Shown piece after piece: positions 1-6,149 of a stretch of DNA of 12,371 bases (position 1 is its first letter; the number at the start of each line of letters is the position of its first letter). Source of the DNA: CAMYLR01 sp041577935 (lineage in GTDB: Bacteria > Gemmatimonadota > Gemmatimonadetes > JACCXV01 > JAHWKZ01); NCBI GenBank assembly GCA_041577935.1, contig JBFGIA010000071.1, positions 1-12,371 of the forward strand. Direction: 5' to 3'. Position numbers and translations under genes: made by a program. The notes under the pieces were generated by a model. It made no database searches, had not been told where the DNA came from, and was given only the letters and a program-made list of their open reading frames with translations.

Positions 1-887
1 AGTGTGAGGTTCGGTCCCAACCCCATCCGGAAGTCGAGGCCGGCTCGAGCGTCTCCATCGGTAGTATCGCCAAACGGGTCGTCGGCATCGATCAGATCCT
101 CGGATGTCATCGTGGTCGCCCCGGCCACGTAAGGGATCAACTCGATGCGTCTACTTGAAGGCAAGCTGTTTAGACCGACCAGATCACCGAACCGCGAGGC
201 CCAACCCGTTTCGTCCCGGGGAACGACGATCCAAAACGAATCCTCGTTGATCGCCGGAACGTACCGATTGATGTTCACTCCCCACACCAGCTCCTGGCTG
301 CGGCTGAAGCGAAGCTGCGAGAACGGAATTCGCATCTCGGCGGTCCAGCCGCTGTCGGTCACATGGGAGCGGGCGGTCCAAACCGGATCAAAGGTGAAAT
401 CGCGCTCGAACTCGTGATCTGCGGGATGGAAGTAGTCGACCCGCACGCCCGCTGCGGTGACCGCAAAACTGTAGGCGGTGCGTCGATCGAGAAACGTGTC
501 GAGCGAGACGATCAGCCGCTCAGCCTGCCCAGGATCGTCGCGGCGCGTCATCAGGTTTCCGATCTTAGCTGGGTCATCAGTGTGCATGCGCGCCCCGACG
601 TAGAGCGCTTGATCGTCGTAGAGAAAGGCGACCTCCGTGTCGAGACTGGCCGGCTCCCCCTGGTCGGGCTCCTTCTGAACGAAACTTGTGACCCACCGCG
701 CGCTGTCCCACACGGACTCATCCAAGTGGCCATCGATCGACGGCGATCCGCCCGATACCCGTGCCACCTCGATGCGTTTGCGCTGTGTGCTATCCTGCGG
801 GATATCCTCGGACCCGCCTGGACTGCTCTGAGCAAACGCGCCCACCGGCCACAACAAGACGAGAACGATGGCCGTGCGGAAGATCAT
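1..887 (-). CDS. DUF5916 / CBM9-like secreted protein, N-terminal part (partial at left edge)
   Basis: This frame is open from an ATG at 887 to the window edge, giving 295 complete codons. Residues 1-19 form a signal peptide (hydrophobic core, then AFA before Q20). Residues about 45-240 read as the CBM9-like N-terminal domain of DUF5916 proteins: IDGHLDESVWDSA at 51-63, LYDDQALYVGARM at 89-101, and WTAEMRIPFSQLRF at 181-194. In that family a long outer-membrane-type beta-strand region follows, and this would lie outside the window. The function of the family is not established; it is usually placed at the outer membrane. The ATG is the only start in frame after the upstream gene. Its best SD-like sequence is a weak GGTGG four bases upstream. 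It lies just downstream of the BlaI-type gene, so co-transcription is likely. I am confident of the family and cannot assign a specific role. Confidence 0.85.
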   Translation of the reverse strand, partial: MIFRTAIVLVLLWPVGAFAQSSPGGSEDIPQDSTQRKRIEVARVSGGSPSIDGHLDESVWDSARWVTSFVQKEPDQGEPASLDTEVAFLYDDQALYVGARMHTDDPAKIGNLMTRRDDPGQAERLIVSLDTFLDRRTAYSFAVTAAGVRVDYFHPADHEFERDFTFDPVWTARSHVTDSGWTAEMRIPFSQLRFSRSQELVWGVNINRYVPAINEDSFWIVVPRDETGWASRFGDLVGLNSLPSSRRIELIPYVAGATTMTSEDLIDADDPFGDTTDGDARAGLDFRMGLGPNLT

Positions 888-907
888 AGATCCACCACGT
901 CCGCCAT
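884..907 (-). CDS. Possible 7-codon ORF bridging the blaI-type gene and DUF5916 gene
   Basis: A perfect AGGAGG at 915-920 (minus strand) sits seven bases before an ATG at 907, which opens MADVVDL and then a TGA. The ATG overlaps the TAA of the repressor gene (TAATG). The TGA overlaps the ATG of the DUF5916 gene (ATGA). The strong ribosome site therefore points at this tiny ORF and not at DUF5916 itself. The arrangement would suit translational coupling. A single-base error nearby would instead fuse these codons to DUF5916 as a slightly longer N-terminus. There is no evidence that the peptide matters in itself. Confidence 0.3.
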   Translation of the reverse strand: MADVVDL

Positions 908-1296
908 TAATGACCCTCCTGCTTAGCCTGTTCGATCATATCCGCCAGCCGATCCAGCTCCTCTTTCGAGGGCTTAGATGGCGCGGAGTCGAGAAGGGTT
1001 GCAAAAGCCTCCCCGAGCGAGTTGTCGAAAAACGTCCTCAAGAGCCGGTCAACCGCCAAGCGACGGGCCGCCTCGACAGGCACGGTCGCCTGGTACACAT
1101 AACGCGGCCCGTCCCGGCGGTGTTCAACGTGGCCCTTGTCCTCCAACACGCGCAGCATCGCTCGAACAGCGCTGTAGCTGGGCGGCCGGGGCAGCCTCGC
1201 CTGGACGTCGGCCGCGCTCGCCGAGCCGAGCTGGTAGACGATATCCATGATCTGGCGTTCACGACGGCTGAGCTCGCCGTGGGTGGTCTCGAGCAT
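907..1296 (-). CDS. BlaI/MecI/CopY-family winged-helix transcriptional repressor
   Basis: A 129-residue protein, the normal length for the family. The winged-helix domain occupies about residues 8-75: LSRRERQIMDIVYQLGSASA opens it, the recognition-helix stretch contains PSYSAVRAMLRVLEDKGHV, and a wing HRRDGPRYVYQA follows. A C-terminal helical dimerisation tail ends in EELDRLADMIEQAKQ. Family members bind DNA as dimers and are usually inactivated by proteolysis triggered by a BlaR1/MecR1 (M56) membrane sensor. No such sensor lies next to it here; the downstream gene is DUF5916. I chose the ATG at 1296 because GGGAG lies seven bases upstream and the length fits. An in-frame TTG at 1380 is rejected because it is part of the promoter -35 box. 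Autoregulation and control of DUF5916 are likely but inferred. Confidence 0.9.
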   Translation of the reverse strand: MLETTHGELSRRERQIMDIVYQLGSASAADVQARLPRPPSYSAVRAMLRVLEDKGHVEHRRDGPRYVYQATVPVEAARRLAVDRLLRTFFDNSLGEAFATLLDSAPSKPSKEELDRLADMIEQAKQEGH

Positions 1297-1351
1297 CGCT
1301 GGACTCCCGGAATCAGGCTTGCGGGTGAGCGATCGTGCAGTAGATGCTGTT

Positions 1352-1380
1352 TTTTTAGCACGTCCCTTTCCGGTTGTCAA
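1352..1380 (-). promoter_or_regulatory. Sigma70-type promoter of the BlaI-type repressor gene
   Basis: On the minus strand a perfect TTGACA (1375-1380) is followed after exactly 17 bases by TAAAAA (1352-1357, four of six matches to TATAAT). Transcription would start near 1345, giving a leader of about 49 bases before the ATG at 1296. A short inverted repeat, TGCT/AGCA around the A-tract, overlaps the -10 and could be part of an operator, but it is too short to assert. Confidence 0.6.
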
Positions 1381-1399
1381 GCATTAGCTTCGGCGCATC

Positions 1400-2152
1400 A
1401 TGGTCTATTTTCTGATCCCGGCGCACGAGGAGGAGGAGACGATCGGTCTTCTCCTCTACAAACTCCGTTCCGTGATGGAGGATGTTCGGCGCGACTACCT
1501 GGCGATCGTTCTCGATGACGGCTCGCAGGACGCCACCGCCCGGGTCGCAGAGCAGTATCGGAAGTTCCTGCCGGTCAGAGTTCTGAAACATGCCAAGAAC
1601 AGCGGATTTGGACCCGCGCTCGATCGGTTGGTCCGCGAATCGTGCCGCCTTTCGCGCTACCCGCAACGCGATATCGCGATCACAATCGAGGCCGACTTCT
1701 CGTGGTCACCGGATCCAGTACCGGCGATGGTCCGTGAGATCGAGGCTGGTGCCGATATCGTTATCGGTGCGCGTGCAAGAGCTGATCGACCTGTTGAGTC
1801 GATGCCGTTCTCCCACCGCGCTGCGGGGCGCGTCGTGTCGACAATCCTCAAGGCTGTCATGCCACTCCAAGGAGTAACTGATTACACGTCGACGTTCCGC
1901 GCCTACCGCATCAGCACGCTCAAGCAAGCCCTTGCGGTCAACCAGGAGAATCTCATCTCGTCCCGCGACAACGCTGCCAACGTCGAACTTCTCCTGCGCT
2001 TGGGGCGACTGCACCCATCGATTGCCGAGGTCCCGGCGCCGTCTCGCTGCGACATCCGAAACCGAGAATCGCGCTACAGTTGGCAAAGCGCAGTCAAAAG
2101 CCAGCTCGGTCTGACCGGCAGGGTCGACCGGGCGCCTGCTGCCCGGAGCTAA
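1400..2152 (+). CDS. GT2-family glycosyltransferase (polyprenyl-phosphate sugar transferase-like)
   Basis: A 250-residue GT-A fold glycosyltransferase. Visible motifs are the N-terminal nucleotide-binding strand FLIPAHEEEETI (4-15), LDDGSQDAT (38-46) carrying the DDGS signature, and VIGARARA (121-128). GVTDYTSTFRAYR (158-170) resembles the acceptor-side motif of dolichol-phosphate-mannose-synthase-like enzymes. The position of the metal-binding DxD reads E97-A-D99. There is no transmembrane segment, so it is probably a cytoplasmic or peripheral enzyme making a lipid-linked sugar for envelope glycans. The donor and acceptor cannot be told from sequence. The ATG at 1400 has no Shine-Dalgarno sequence. 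A TAGCTT at 1385-1390 could serve as a -10 for a nearly leaderless message. It is divergent from the BlaI-type gene and upstream of a DUF3108 gene. Confidence 0.85.
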   Translation: MVYFLIPAHEEEETIGLLLYKLRSVMEDVRRDYLAIVLDDGSQDATARVAEQYRKFLPVRVLKHAKNSGFGPALDRLVRESCRLSRYPQRDIAITIEADFSWSPDPVPAMVREIEAGADIVIGARARADRPVESMPFSHRAAGRVVSTILKAVMPLQGVTDYTSTFRAYRISTLKQALAVNQENLISSRDNAANVELLLRLGRLHPSIAEVPAPSRCDIRNRESRYSWQSAVKSQLGLTGRVDRAPAARS

Positions 2153-2182
2153 CCGCAGGGAACAAACGGGCTCTGTGCCCCG

Positions 2183-2188
2183 TATAAT
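2183..2188 (+). promoter_or_regulatory. -10 box of the DUF3108 gene, leaderless-type
   Basis: A perfect TATAAT lies two bases before one ATG (2191) and eight bases before a second in-frame ATG (2197). The expected transcription start, about 2195-2197, falls on the second ATG, so the message would be essentially leaderless. The -35 is weak (GGAACA at 2159-2164, 18-base spacer, three of six matches). A small GGGC/GCCC hairpin at 2168-2180 sits in the spacer. It has no T-tract, so I do not call it a terminator. Confidence 0.5.
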
Positions 2189-2196
2189 CGATGCCT

Positions 2197-2970
2197 ATGA
2201 AACGATTCCTCAGCAACCTCGGTGTGCTCGCGTTGATGCTTGTTCCGACTCCCGCTCACGCGCAAATCAGCCAAGCCGACACCGCGCTGGCGTTCAGCCC
2301 GGGTGAGGAGCTCACCTTCCAGGTCGCATACGGGATCGTACCGGCTGGCTCGTGGCGGCTCCGCGTCGAGGGGTTGGGCGAGTTCGAGGGTCGTGCTGCA
2401 TACCACTTCGTGTCCAAGGTCGAGAGCAACGAGAGTGTGTCCGTCATCTACCAGCTCGATTCGACCGAGGAAGCTTGGTTCGACGCCACCGAGTTCTACT
2501 CTCTCAAGTACACCCGTCGATCGATCGAAAACGACAAGCCCCGCAATCGCGATTACCAATTCGATCAGGAGCAGAACCTGCGGATCACTGCCAATGGAGA
2601 CGCAAAACCGGCGAGTCCGCGGGCGGTCGATCAGCTCTCGATTATGTACTTCATTCGGCTTCTGCCTTTTGAGCCTGGCGCCAAATTCGCGCTTCGGAAT
2701 CTGGCCGATCCGGAGGACAACCCACTGGGGATTCAGGTTCTCAAGAAGGAACGGGTCAAGGTGCCCGCCGGCACATTCGAGACCTACGTCTTGAAGCTCG
2801 ATTTTAAGACCAACCACGGTGTATTCAAAAAGGGCGGCGAGAACCTACTCTGGATCACCGCTGACGATCGGCACATGCCGATCAAGTTGTCGAGCAAGAT
2901 CGGCCTCGGGAAATTCCGCGCCGAATTAGTCGAGTTCTCGGCCGGAAAGACGATCGCCTCAGCCGATTGA
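2197..2970 (+). CDS. Secreted DUF3108-domain protein
   Basis: Counted from the ATG at 2197 this is a 257-residue protein. A signal peptide (MKRFLSNLGVLALML core, cleavage after AHA before Q) is followed by a DUF3108-type beta-rich domain. Characteristic stretches are FSPGEELTFQVAYGIVPAGSW, YHFVSKVESNESVS, the central YFIRLLPFEPG, and the C-terminal KTNHGVFKKGG...LWITADDRHMPIKLSSKIGLG, which ends in the usual strand over the domain (FRAELVEF). The family is periplasmic or outer-membrane associated and of unknown function. It is often compared with lipid-binding, lipocalin-like folds, but that is not established for this protein. An ATG two codons earlier (2191) is the alternative start. I prefer 2197 because the -10 box at 2183-2188 puts the transcription start there. 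It is followed by dacB, which appears to have its own promoter. Confidence 0.85.
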   Translation: MKRFLSNLGVLALMLVPTPAHAQISQADTALAFSPGEELTFQVAYGIVPAGSWRLRVEGLGEFEGRAAYHFVSKVESNESVSVIYQLDSTEEAWFDATEFYSLKYTRRSIENDKPRNRDYQFDQEQNLRITANGDAKPASPRAVDQLSIMYFIRLLPFEPGAKFALRNLADPEDNPLGIQVLKKERVKVPAGTFETYVLKLDFKTNHGVFKKGGENLLWITADDRHMPIKLSSKIGLGKFRAELVEFSAGKTIASAD

Positions 2971-2978
2971 CCTACTTC

Positions 2979-2998
2979 AGGCGTTAACGTTGACGCCT
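2979..2998 (+). promoter_or_regulatory. 20-bp near-perfect palindrome, candidate operator of the first dacB
   Basis: AGGCGTTAACGTTGACGCCT reads the same on both strands at 18 of 20 positions, with a central AACGTT. It begins nine bases after the DUF3108 stop and covers the -35 box (2990-2995) of the dacB promoter. That is where a dimeric repressor or activator would bind, and a central CG step is common in LacI-family operators. No T-tract follows, so it is less likely to be a terminator. The regulator is unknown. Confidence 0.5.
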
Positions 2999-3019
2999 CC
3001 CGAAACGCGTTCCTAGCTT
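2990..3019 (+). promoter_or_regulatory. Promoter of the first dacB
   Basis: TTGACG (2990-2995, five of six) is followed by an 18-base spacer and TAGCTT (3014-3019, three of six). Transcription would start at about 3026-3027, only a few bases before the GTG at 3029 and the ATG at 3032. The leader would be too short for a Shine-Dalgarno sequence. Confidence 0.45.
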
Positions 3020-3031
3020 CGCCTCCAGGTG

Positions 3032-4537
3032 ATGTTCGCACACTCGAGACAAATCCGATCGCTCTGGGCGGTGCTCGGGCTATCGCTGTTGACGCTTGTC
3101 GCGAGTCGGCCCGGCCCGGCAATCGAGTCTACGGTCCAGTTCGGCTCTTCGGATACGCTGCCTTCGTGGCTGGCCACCGTGGCCAACGGGGTGCTCTCGC
3201 GAGCGCACTGGGGTGTGGCCGTGTACGACACCGAAGCCGAGCAGTGGATCGCGCTTCACAACGCGGATCGCTTCTTTGTTCCGGCATCCAACCTCAAGTT
3301 GGTCGTAAGTGCGGTCGCGCTCGAGCGTTTGGGGCCCGAGTTCACCTACAACACGACTGTCTACGCCACACAGCCAGTCGACTCCGATGGGACACTAAAC
3401 GGAGACCTCGTGCTCTATGGTCGCGGCGACCCGAACTTGTCCGGACGCTACGCTCCGTCGATGACCTCGATCCTCGAGTGGCTCGCCGACTCCCTGGTCG
3501 CGCTTGGCTTGAAACGTGTCACCGGAGATTTGATCGCCGACGAATCGCATTGGGACGATCAGTATCAGCATCGAGACTGGTCGGGTTTCGATCAGATGTG
3601 GTGGTACGCAGCACCTGTGGGAGCGCTAGGATTCAACGACAACAGTGTCGACGTTTCCATCCGACCGGGGCCCCGAGCCGGCGCGCCGCCGTCGATCGAG
3701 ACTCTGCCACGATCGCCCTTTTACAGCTTGGAAAATCGCGCGGAAACCGGACCCAAGGGCGTTGAATCCACATTCGACATGAAGCGCGAACCGGGAACCA
3801 ACCGGATCACGGCGTTTGGGGTGTTACCACTCGATGAGCAACCGGAAACGGCGTATGTCGCGGTGGTGGATGCGGCCGCTTACACGGCTACGATTTTTCA
3901 AAGTGTGCTCGTCGGGCGCGGCATCGAAATGGGCGGTCGTGTCCGAACGGTGTCGGATTCACTCGACTCGCCACTAGGATCCGGCAACGCGGTCGCGCTC
4001 GCCAACCATCGATCGGTACCGCTGGCGAAAGTGCTCGAATCGATCAACGGCCGGAGCCAGAATTGGCACGCCGAGCAGCTGCTCAAGACGCTGGGACGGG
4101 AGGTCGCTGGCGCCGGGACTTGGGACGCCGGGCTAAAGGTCGAGCTCGAAACGCTGGCTCAACTGGGGATGGATACAACCGCGTTTCTGTTGCGGGACGC
4201 CTCGGGGCTCTCGCCGGCCAACTTGACGACGCCACGAGCGCTGGCCCAGCTGCTGACCACGATGCGCTCACGCCCCCATGGCGACATGTTCGCGCAAACG
4301 CTGTCCGTCGCTGGTCAGAGTGGTTCGCTAAAGGGGCGCTTTCGGGGCAGTGCCGCTCAGGGGCGAGTGCGTGCCAAGACCGGCTTCATCGCCAACGTCT
4401 ACGCGCTGTCCGGTTATATGACCACGGTTTCTGGCCGCGAATACGCTTTCAGCCTGTTCGTCAACGGTGCCGGTTCACGGGCCAATCCAGCTATCGATCG
4501 ACTGGTGGAGGGGTTTGTCCTAGGTTGGGCGCCATAA
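3032..4537 (+). CDS. dacB: D-alanyl-D-alanine carboxypeptidase/endopeptidase, PBP4 type (first copy)
   Basis: A 501-residue serine peptidase of family S13. It cleaves the terminal D-Ala of peptidoglycan stem peptides and the D-Ala-mDAP cross-bridge, acting in the periplasm. All three active-site motifs are present: SNLK at 86-89 (nucleophile Ser and general-base Lys), SQN at 342-344, and KTG at 449-451. The large insert between motifs 1 and 2 that defines PBP4 (versus PBP5/6) is also present (about 100-335). An N-terminal hydrophobic stretch (about 11-25) is the export signal. Length is close to the roughly 480 residues of E. coli PBP4. A GTG one codon upstream (3029) is the alternative start; neither has a usable Shine-Dalgarno sequence. 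The Kdo kinase follows after three bases. A second, diverged copy lies at 10395-11969. Confidence 0.93.
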   Translation: MFAHSRQIRSLWAVLGLSLLTLVASRPGPAIESTVQFGSSDTLPSWLATVANGVLSRAHWGVAVYDTEAEQWIALHNADRFFVPASNLKLVVSAVALERLGPEFTYNTTVYATQPVDSDGTLNGDLVLYGRGDPNLSGRYAPSMTSILEWLADSLVALGLKRVTGDLIADESHWDDQYQHRDWSGFDQMWWYAAPVGALGFNDNSVDVSIRPGPRAGAPPSIETLPRSPFYSLENRAETGPKGVESTFDMKREPGTNRITAFGVLPLDEQPETAYVAVVDAAAYTATIFQSVLVGRGIEMGGRVRTVSDSLDSPLGSGNAVALANHRSVPLAKVLESINGRSQNWHAEQLLKTLGREVAGAGTWDAGLKVELETLAQLGMDTTAFLLRDASGLSPANLTTPRALAQLLTTMRSRPHGDMFAQTLSVAGQSGSLKGRFRGSAAQGRVRAKTGFIANVYALSGYMTTVSGREYAFSLFVNGAGSRANPAIDRLVEGFVLGWAP

Positions 4538-4540
4538 CCG

Positions 4541-5314
4541 TTGGCTGACCGTCCAACGCACACTCCACCCGAATACGATCGCTGGCATCAGGATTCGCAC
4601 ACGATTGTCGCTTGGCGACCGACAGTCGACGCTGTTCGCGCCGCCATCGATCAATCCGGATCGCTGTGCGAATGGGCCACCAATCGATCGCGACAAAGGA
4701 TAGACACCGGCCGCGGTTCAGTGTATCGGGTCCGACTGGGAGAACACGACGCTGCGGTGCGCCACTTTCGACGCGGTGGTTGGATGGCACCCCTGCTCGG
4801 AGATCGCTATCTCGACTCGCCCCCGCGACCGTTTCTGGAGCTCGCGGTCAGCGATCGACTCCGTCGCGCCGGCGTTACTACACCCCGTGTACTGTGCGCT
4901 GTCGTCACGCCGGCGCGTCCGGGCTACCGTGCCGACCTGGCGACCGAGTGGCTCGAGCCAGGACACGACCTCGAAGCGCTGTTGGCGCCAAATCGGTACC
5001 CAGTGGACGTCCGCATCGCGGCCATGCGCGCAGCTGGCGCGTTGGTGGGCCGCGCGCACCGATGCGGGCTCGACCACGCCGACCTGAATATCGGTAATGT
5101 CTTTGTGCAGCCGTTGCCCGAGGGTCAGTGGCAGGCGGCTCTGCTCGATCTCGATCGGGCCCGCATCGCCGAGCCGGATGGACAACGCGCAACAGCCAAC
5201 CTGGAACGCTTTCAACGCTCGCTCGAGAAGGTCCGACGGGCGGGGCGGGTTAGTTGGAGCAGCGTCGAGCTCGACGCCTTCAGACAAGCCTACGACGAAA
5301 TGTCGGGCACGTAG
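4541..5314 (+). CDS. kdkA: 3-deoxy-D-manno-octulosonic acid (Kdo) kinase
   Basis: A 257-residue protein of the KdkA/WaaP/RIO-like kinase group. It phosphorylates the Kdo sugar on lipid A at the cytoplasmic face of the inner membrane. The signature block GRGSVYRV (57-64), then AAVRHFRRGGW (71-81) and LLGDRYL (85-91), matches the nucleotide-binding region of KdkA. Catalytic loop HADLNIGN is at 179-186 and the metal-binding equivalent LLDLDRAR at 201-208. The basic residue in VRHFRRGG replaces the usual kinase Lys, as is typical of this family. The start is a TTG three bases after the dacB stop. It is the only start codon upstream of the ATP-binding block, since the next Met (81) lies inside it. 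It is probably translated by coupling to dacB. Its 3' end overlaps the convergent CPBP gene by 25 bases. Confidence 0.88.
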   Translation: MADRPTHTPPEYDRWHQDSHTIVAWRPTVDAVRAAIDQSGSLCEWATNRSRQRIDTGRGSVYRVRLGEHDAAVRHFRRGGWMAPLLGDRYLDSPPRPFLELAVSDRLRRAGVTTPRVLCAVVTPARPGYRADLATEWLEPGHDLEALLAPNRYPVDVRIAAMRAAGALVGRAHRCGLDHADLNIGNVFVQPLPEGQWQAALLDLDRARIAEPDGQRATANLERFQRSLEKVRRAGRVSWSSVELDAFRQAYDEMSGT

Positions 5315-6129
5315 CTCGCTCCTGGCGGCGATGGACCTCCGGCAGCCGTCTCGGGCTCGGCAAACGGCCCACCCCCCGTCTGGCGTTCGATCCACGCCAT
5401 CCCAACCAGCAACGCCAAGCTCCCGGCGAGCAGGGCCAGCACGATCGCCGATACGACCCACGGGACGGCCCACTGAGACGGCGAGATATCGTCAGTCGGG
5501 AGCCGAATCAGCAGCAATGAGACCGCATTGAAGAGGCCGTGCACGGCGACCGATGCCCACAGCGAACCGGTGGTTAGCACGAGCCACGCGAGCACCAGAC
5601 CGAGAAAGAACGTCGGCAACAGCTGCCACGGGTTGTAGATATGAAACACGGCGAAGAAGATCGCTGTCCACGTGCTCGCCGAGCGGGGTCCACGGGTCCG
5701 ACTGAGGCCTTGTAGCACCGCGCCGCGAAAGAGCCCCTCTTCGAGCAGCGGCGCCAAGATGACCGCTAGAATGATCGCCTCGGGGCTCCCGGTATCGAGC
5801 AGACCGCGGAGGAACTCGGCGTACGCCTCCGGCACCGGAGCCAGCCGCTGAATGACGACGTACAGCTCGCTGAAGACCGTCACGGACCCAACCAGAACCA
5901 GAATGAGCGGGGGGATCGAGCGCCGCTCCAGCCGTTTCAGGGCCAGAGACTTCTGCCAACCCTGATCACCTCTCCAAACCACGAAGGCGATCGCGGCCGC
6001 GAAAGCGATCTCGGTTGGAAGCGCGAGGCGTACGATTTCCGGCCAGTCGGGAAAGAGCCACTCGGTGAGCGCCAACAACCAATAGCCGATCACTAGCGTA
6101 GCGGCGAGGACGACGACCGCATGGCCCAA
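5290..6129 (-). CDS. CPBP-family (CAAX/Abi-type) intramembrane metalloprotease
   Basis: A multi-spanning membrane protein of 279 residues from the TTG at 6129. It carries the three CPBP motifs: EEGLFR (130-135) with the catalytic Glu pair and Arg, FAVFH (159-163), and HGLFN (197-201). Hydrophobic segments run from near the N-terminus to about residue 250, followed by a Pro/Gly-rich tail. Members cut or process membrane-associated proteins; the substrate cannot be told from sequence. The start is uncertain. The frame is open back to a GTG at 6228 inside the preceding gene, but the 33 extra residues are polar and would overlap that gene by 79 bases. The TTG puts the first membrane helix at the N-terminus. 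It lies just downstream of the PDZ protein gene on the same strand, so the two are probably one operon. Confidence 0.85.
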   Translation of the reverse strand: MGHAVVVLAATLVIGYWLLALTEWLFPDWPEIVRLALPTEIAFAAAIAFVVWRGDQGWQKSLALKRLERRSIPPLILVLVGSVTVFSELYVVIQRLAPVPEAYAEFLRGLLDTGSPEAIILAVILAPLLEEGLFRGAVLQGLSRTRGPRSASTWTAIFFAVFHIYNPWQLLPTFFLGLVLAWLVLTTGSLWASVAVHGLFNAVSLLLIRLPTDDISPSQWAVPWVVSAIVLALLAGSLALLVGMAWIERQTGGGPFAEPETAAGGPSPPGASYVPDISS

Positions 6130-6149
6130 CGTGAGACCGCGGCGGGAAT

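Noticed and set aside
363..926. 187-codon plus-strand frame opposite DUF5916
   Set aside because: The minus strand gives a convincing signal peptide and DUF5916/CBM9 motifs across the same bases; this frame shows no motif.
1341..1360. BlaI operator in the repressor promoter
   Set aside because: The TGCT/AGCA inverted repeat around the A-tract is only four bases per arm and does not match the known TACA/TGTA-type operator, so it is not listed as a separate site.
1297..1380. N-terminal extension of the BlaI-type protein to a TTG at 1380
   Set aside because: That TTG is the first half of TTGACA, the -35 box of a well-spaced promoter. The ATG at 1296 has GGGAG and gives the normal family length.
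868..1518. Long open frame on the plus strand over the BlaI-type gene
   Set aside because: It is antisense to the repressor and runs into the glycosyltransferase start. The product is Arg/Pro-rich without domain character, a usual shadow in high-GC DNA.
2168..2180. GGGC/GCCC hairpin after the glycosyltransferase as an intrinsic terminator
   Set aside because: The stem is only four base pairs, no T-tract follows, and it lies in the spacer of the next promoter.
2149..2817. 222-codon minus-strand frame opposite the DUF3108 gene
   Set aside because: The plus-strand protein has a signal peptide, a consensus -10 box and family motifs; the antisense product has none.
4718..5473. 251-codon minus-strand frame opposite the Kdo kinase and the CPBP gene end
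   Set aside because: It is antisense to clear kinase motifs and shares its 5' part with the CPBP gene in another frame. It has no recognisable domain.
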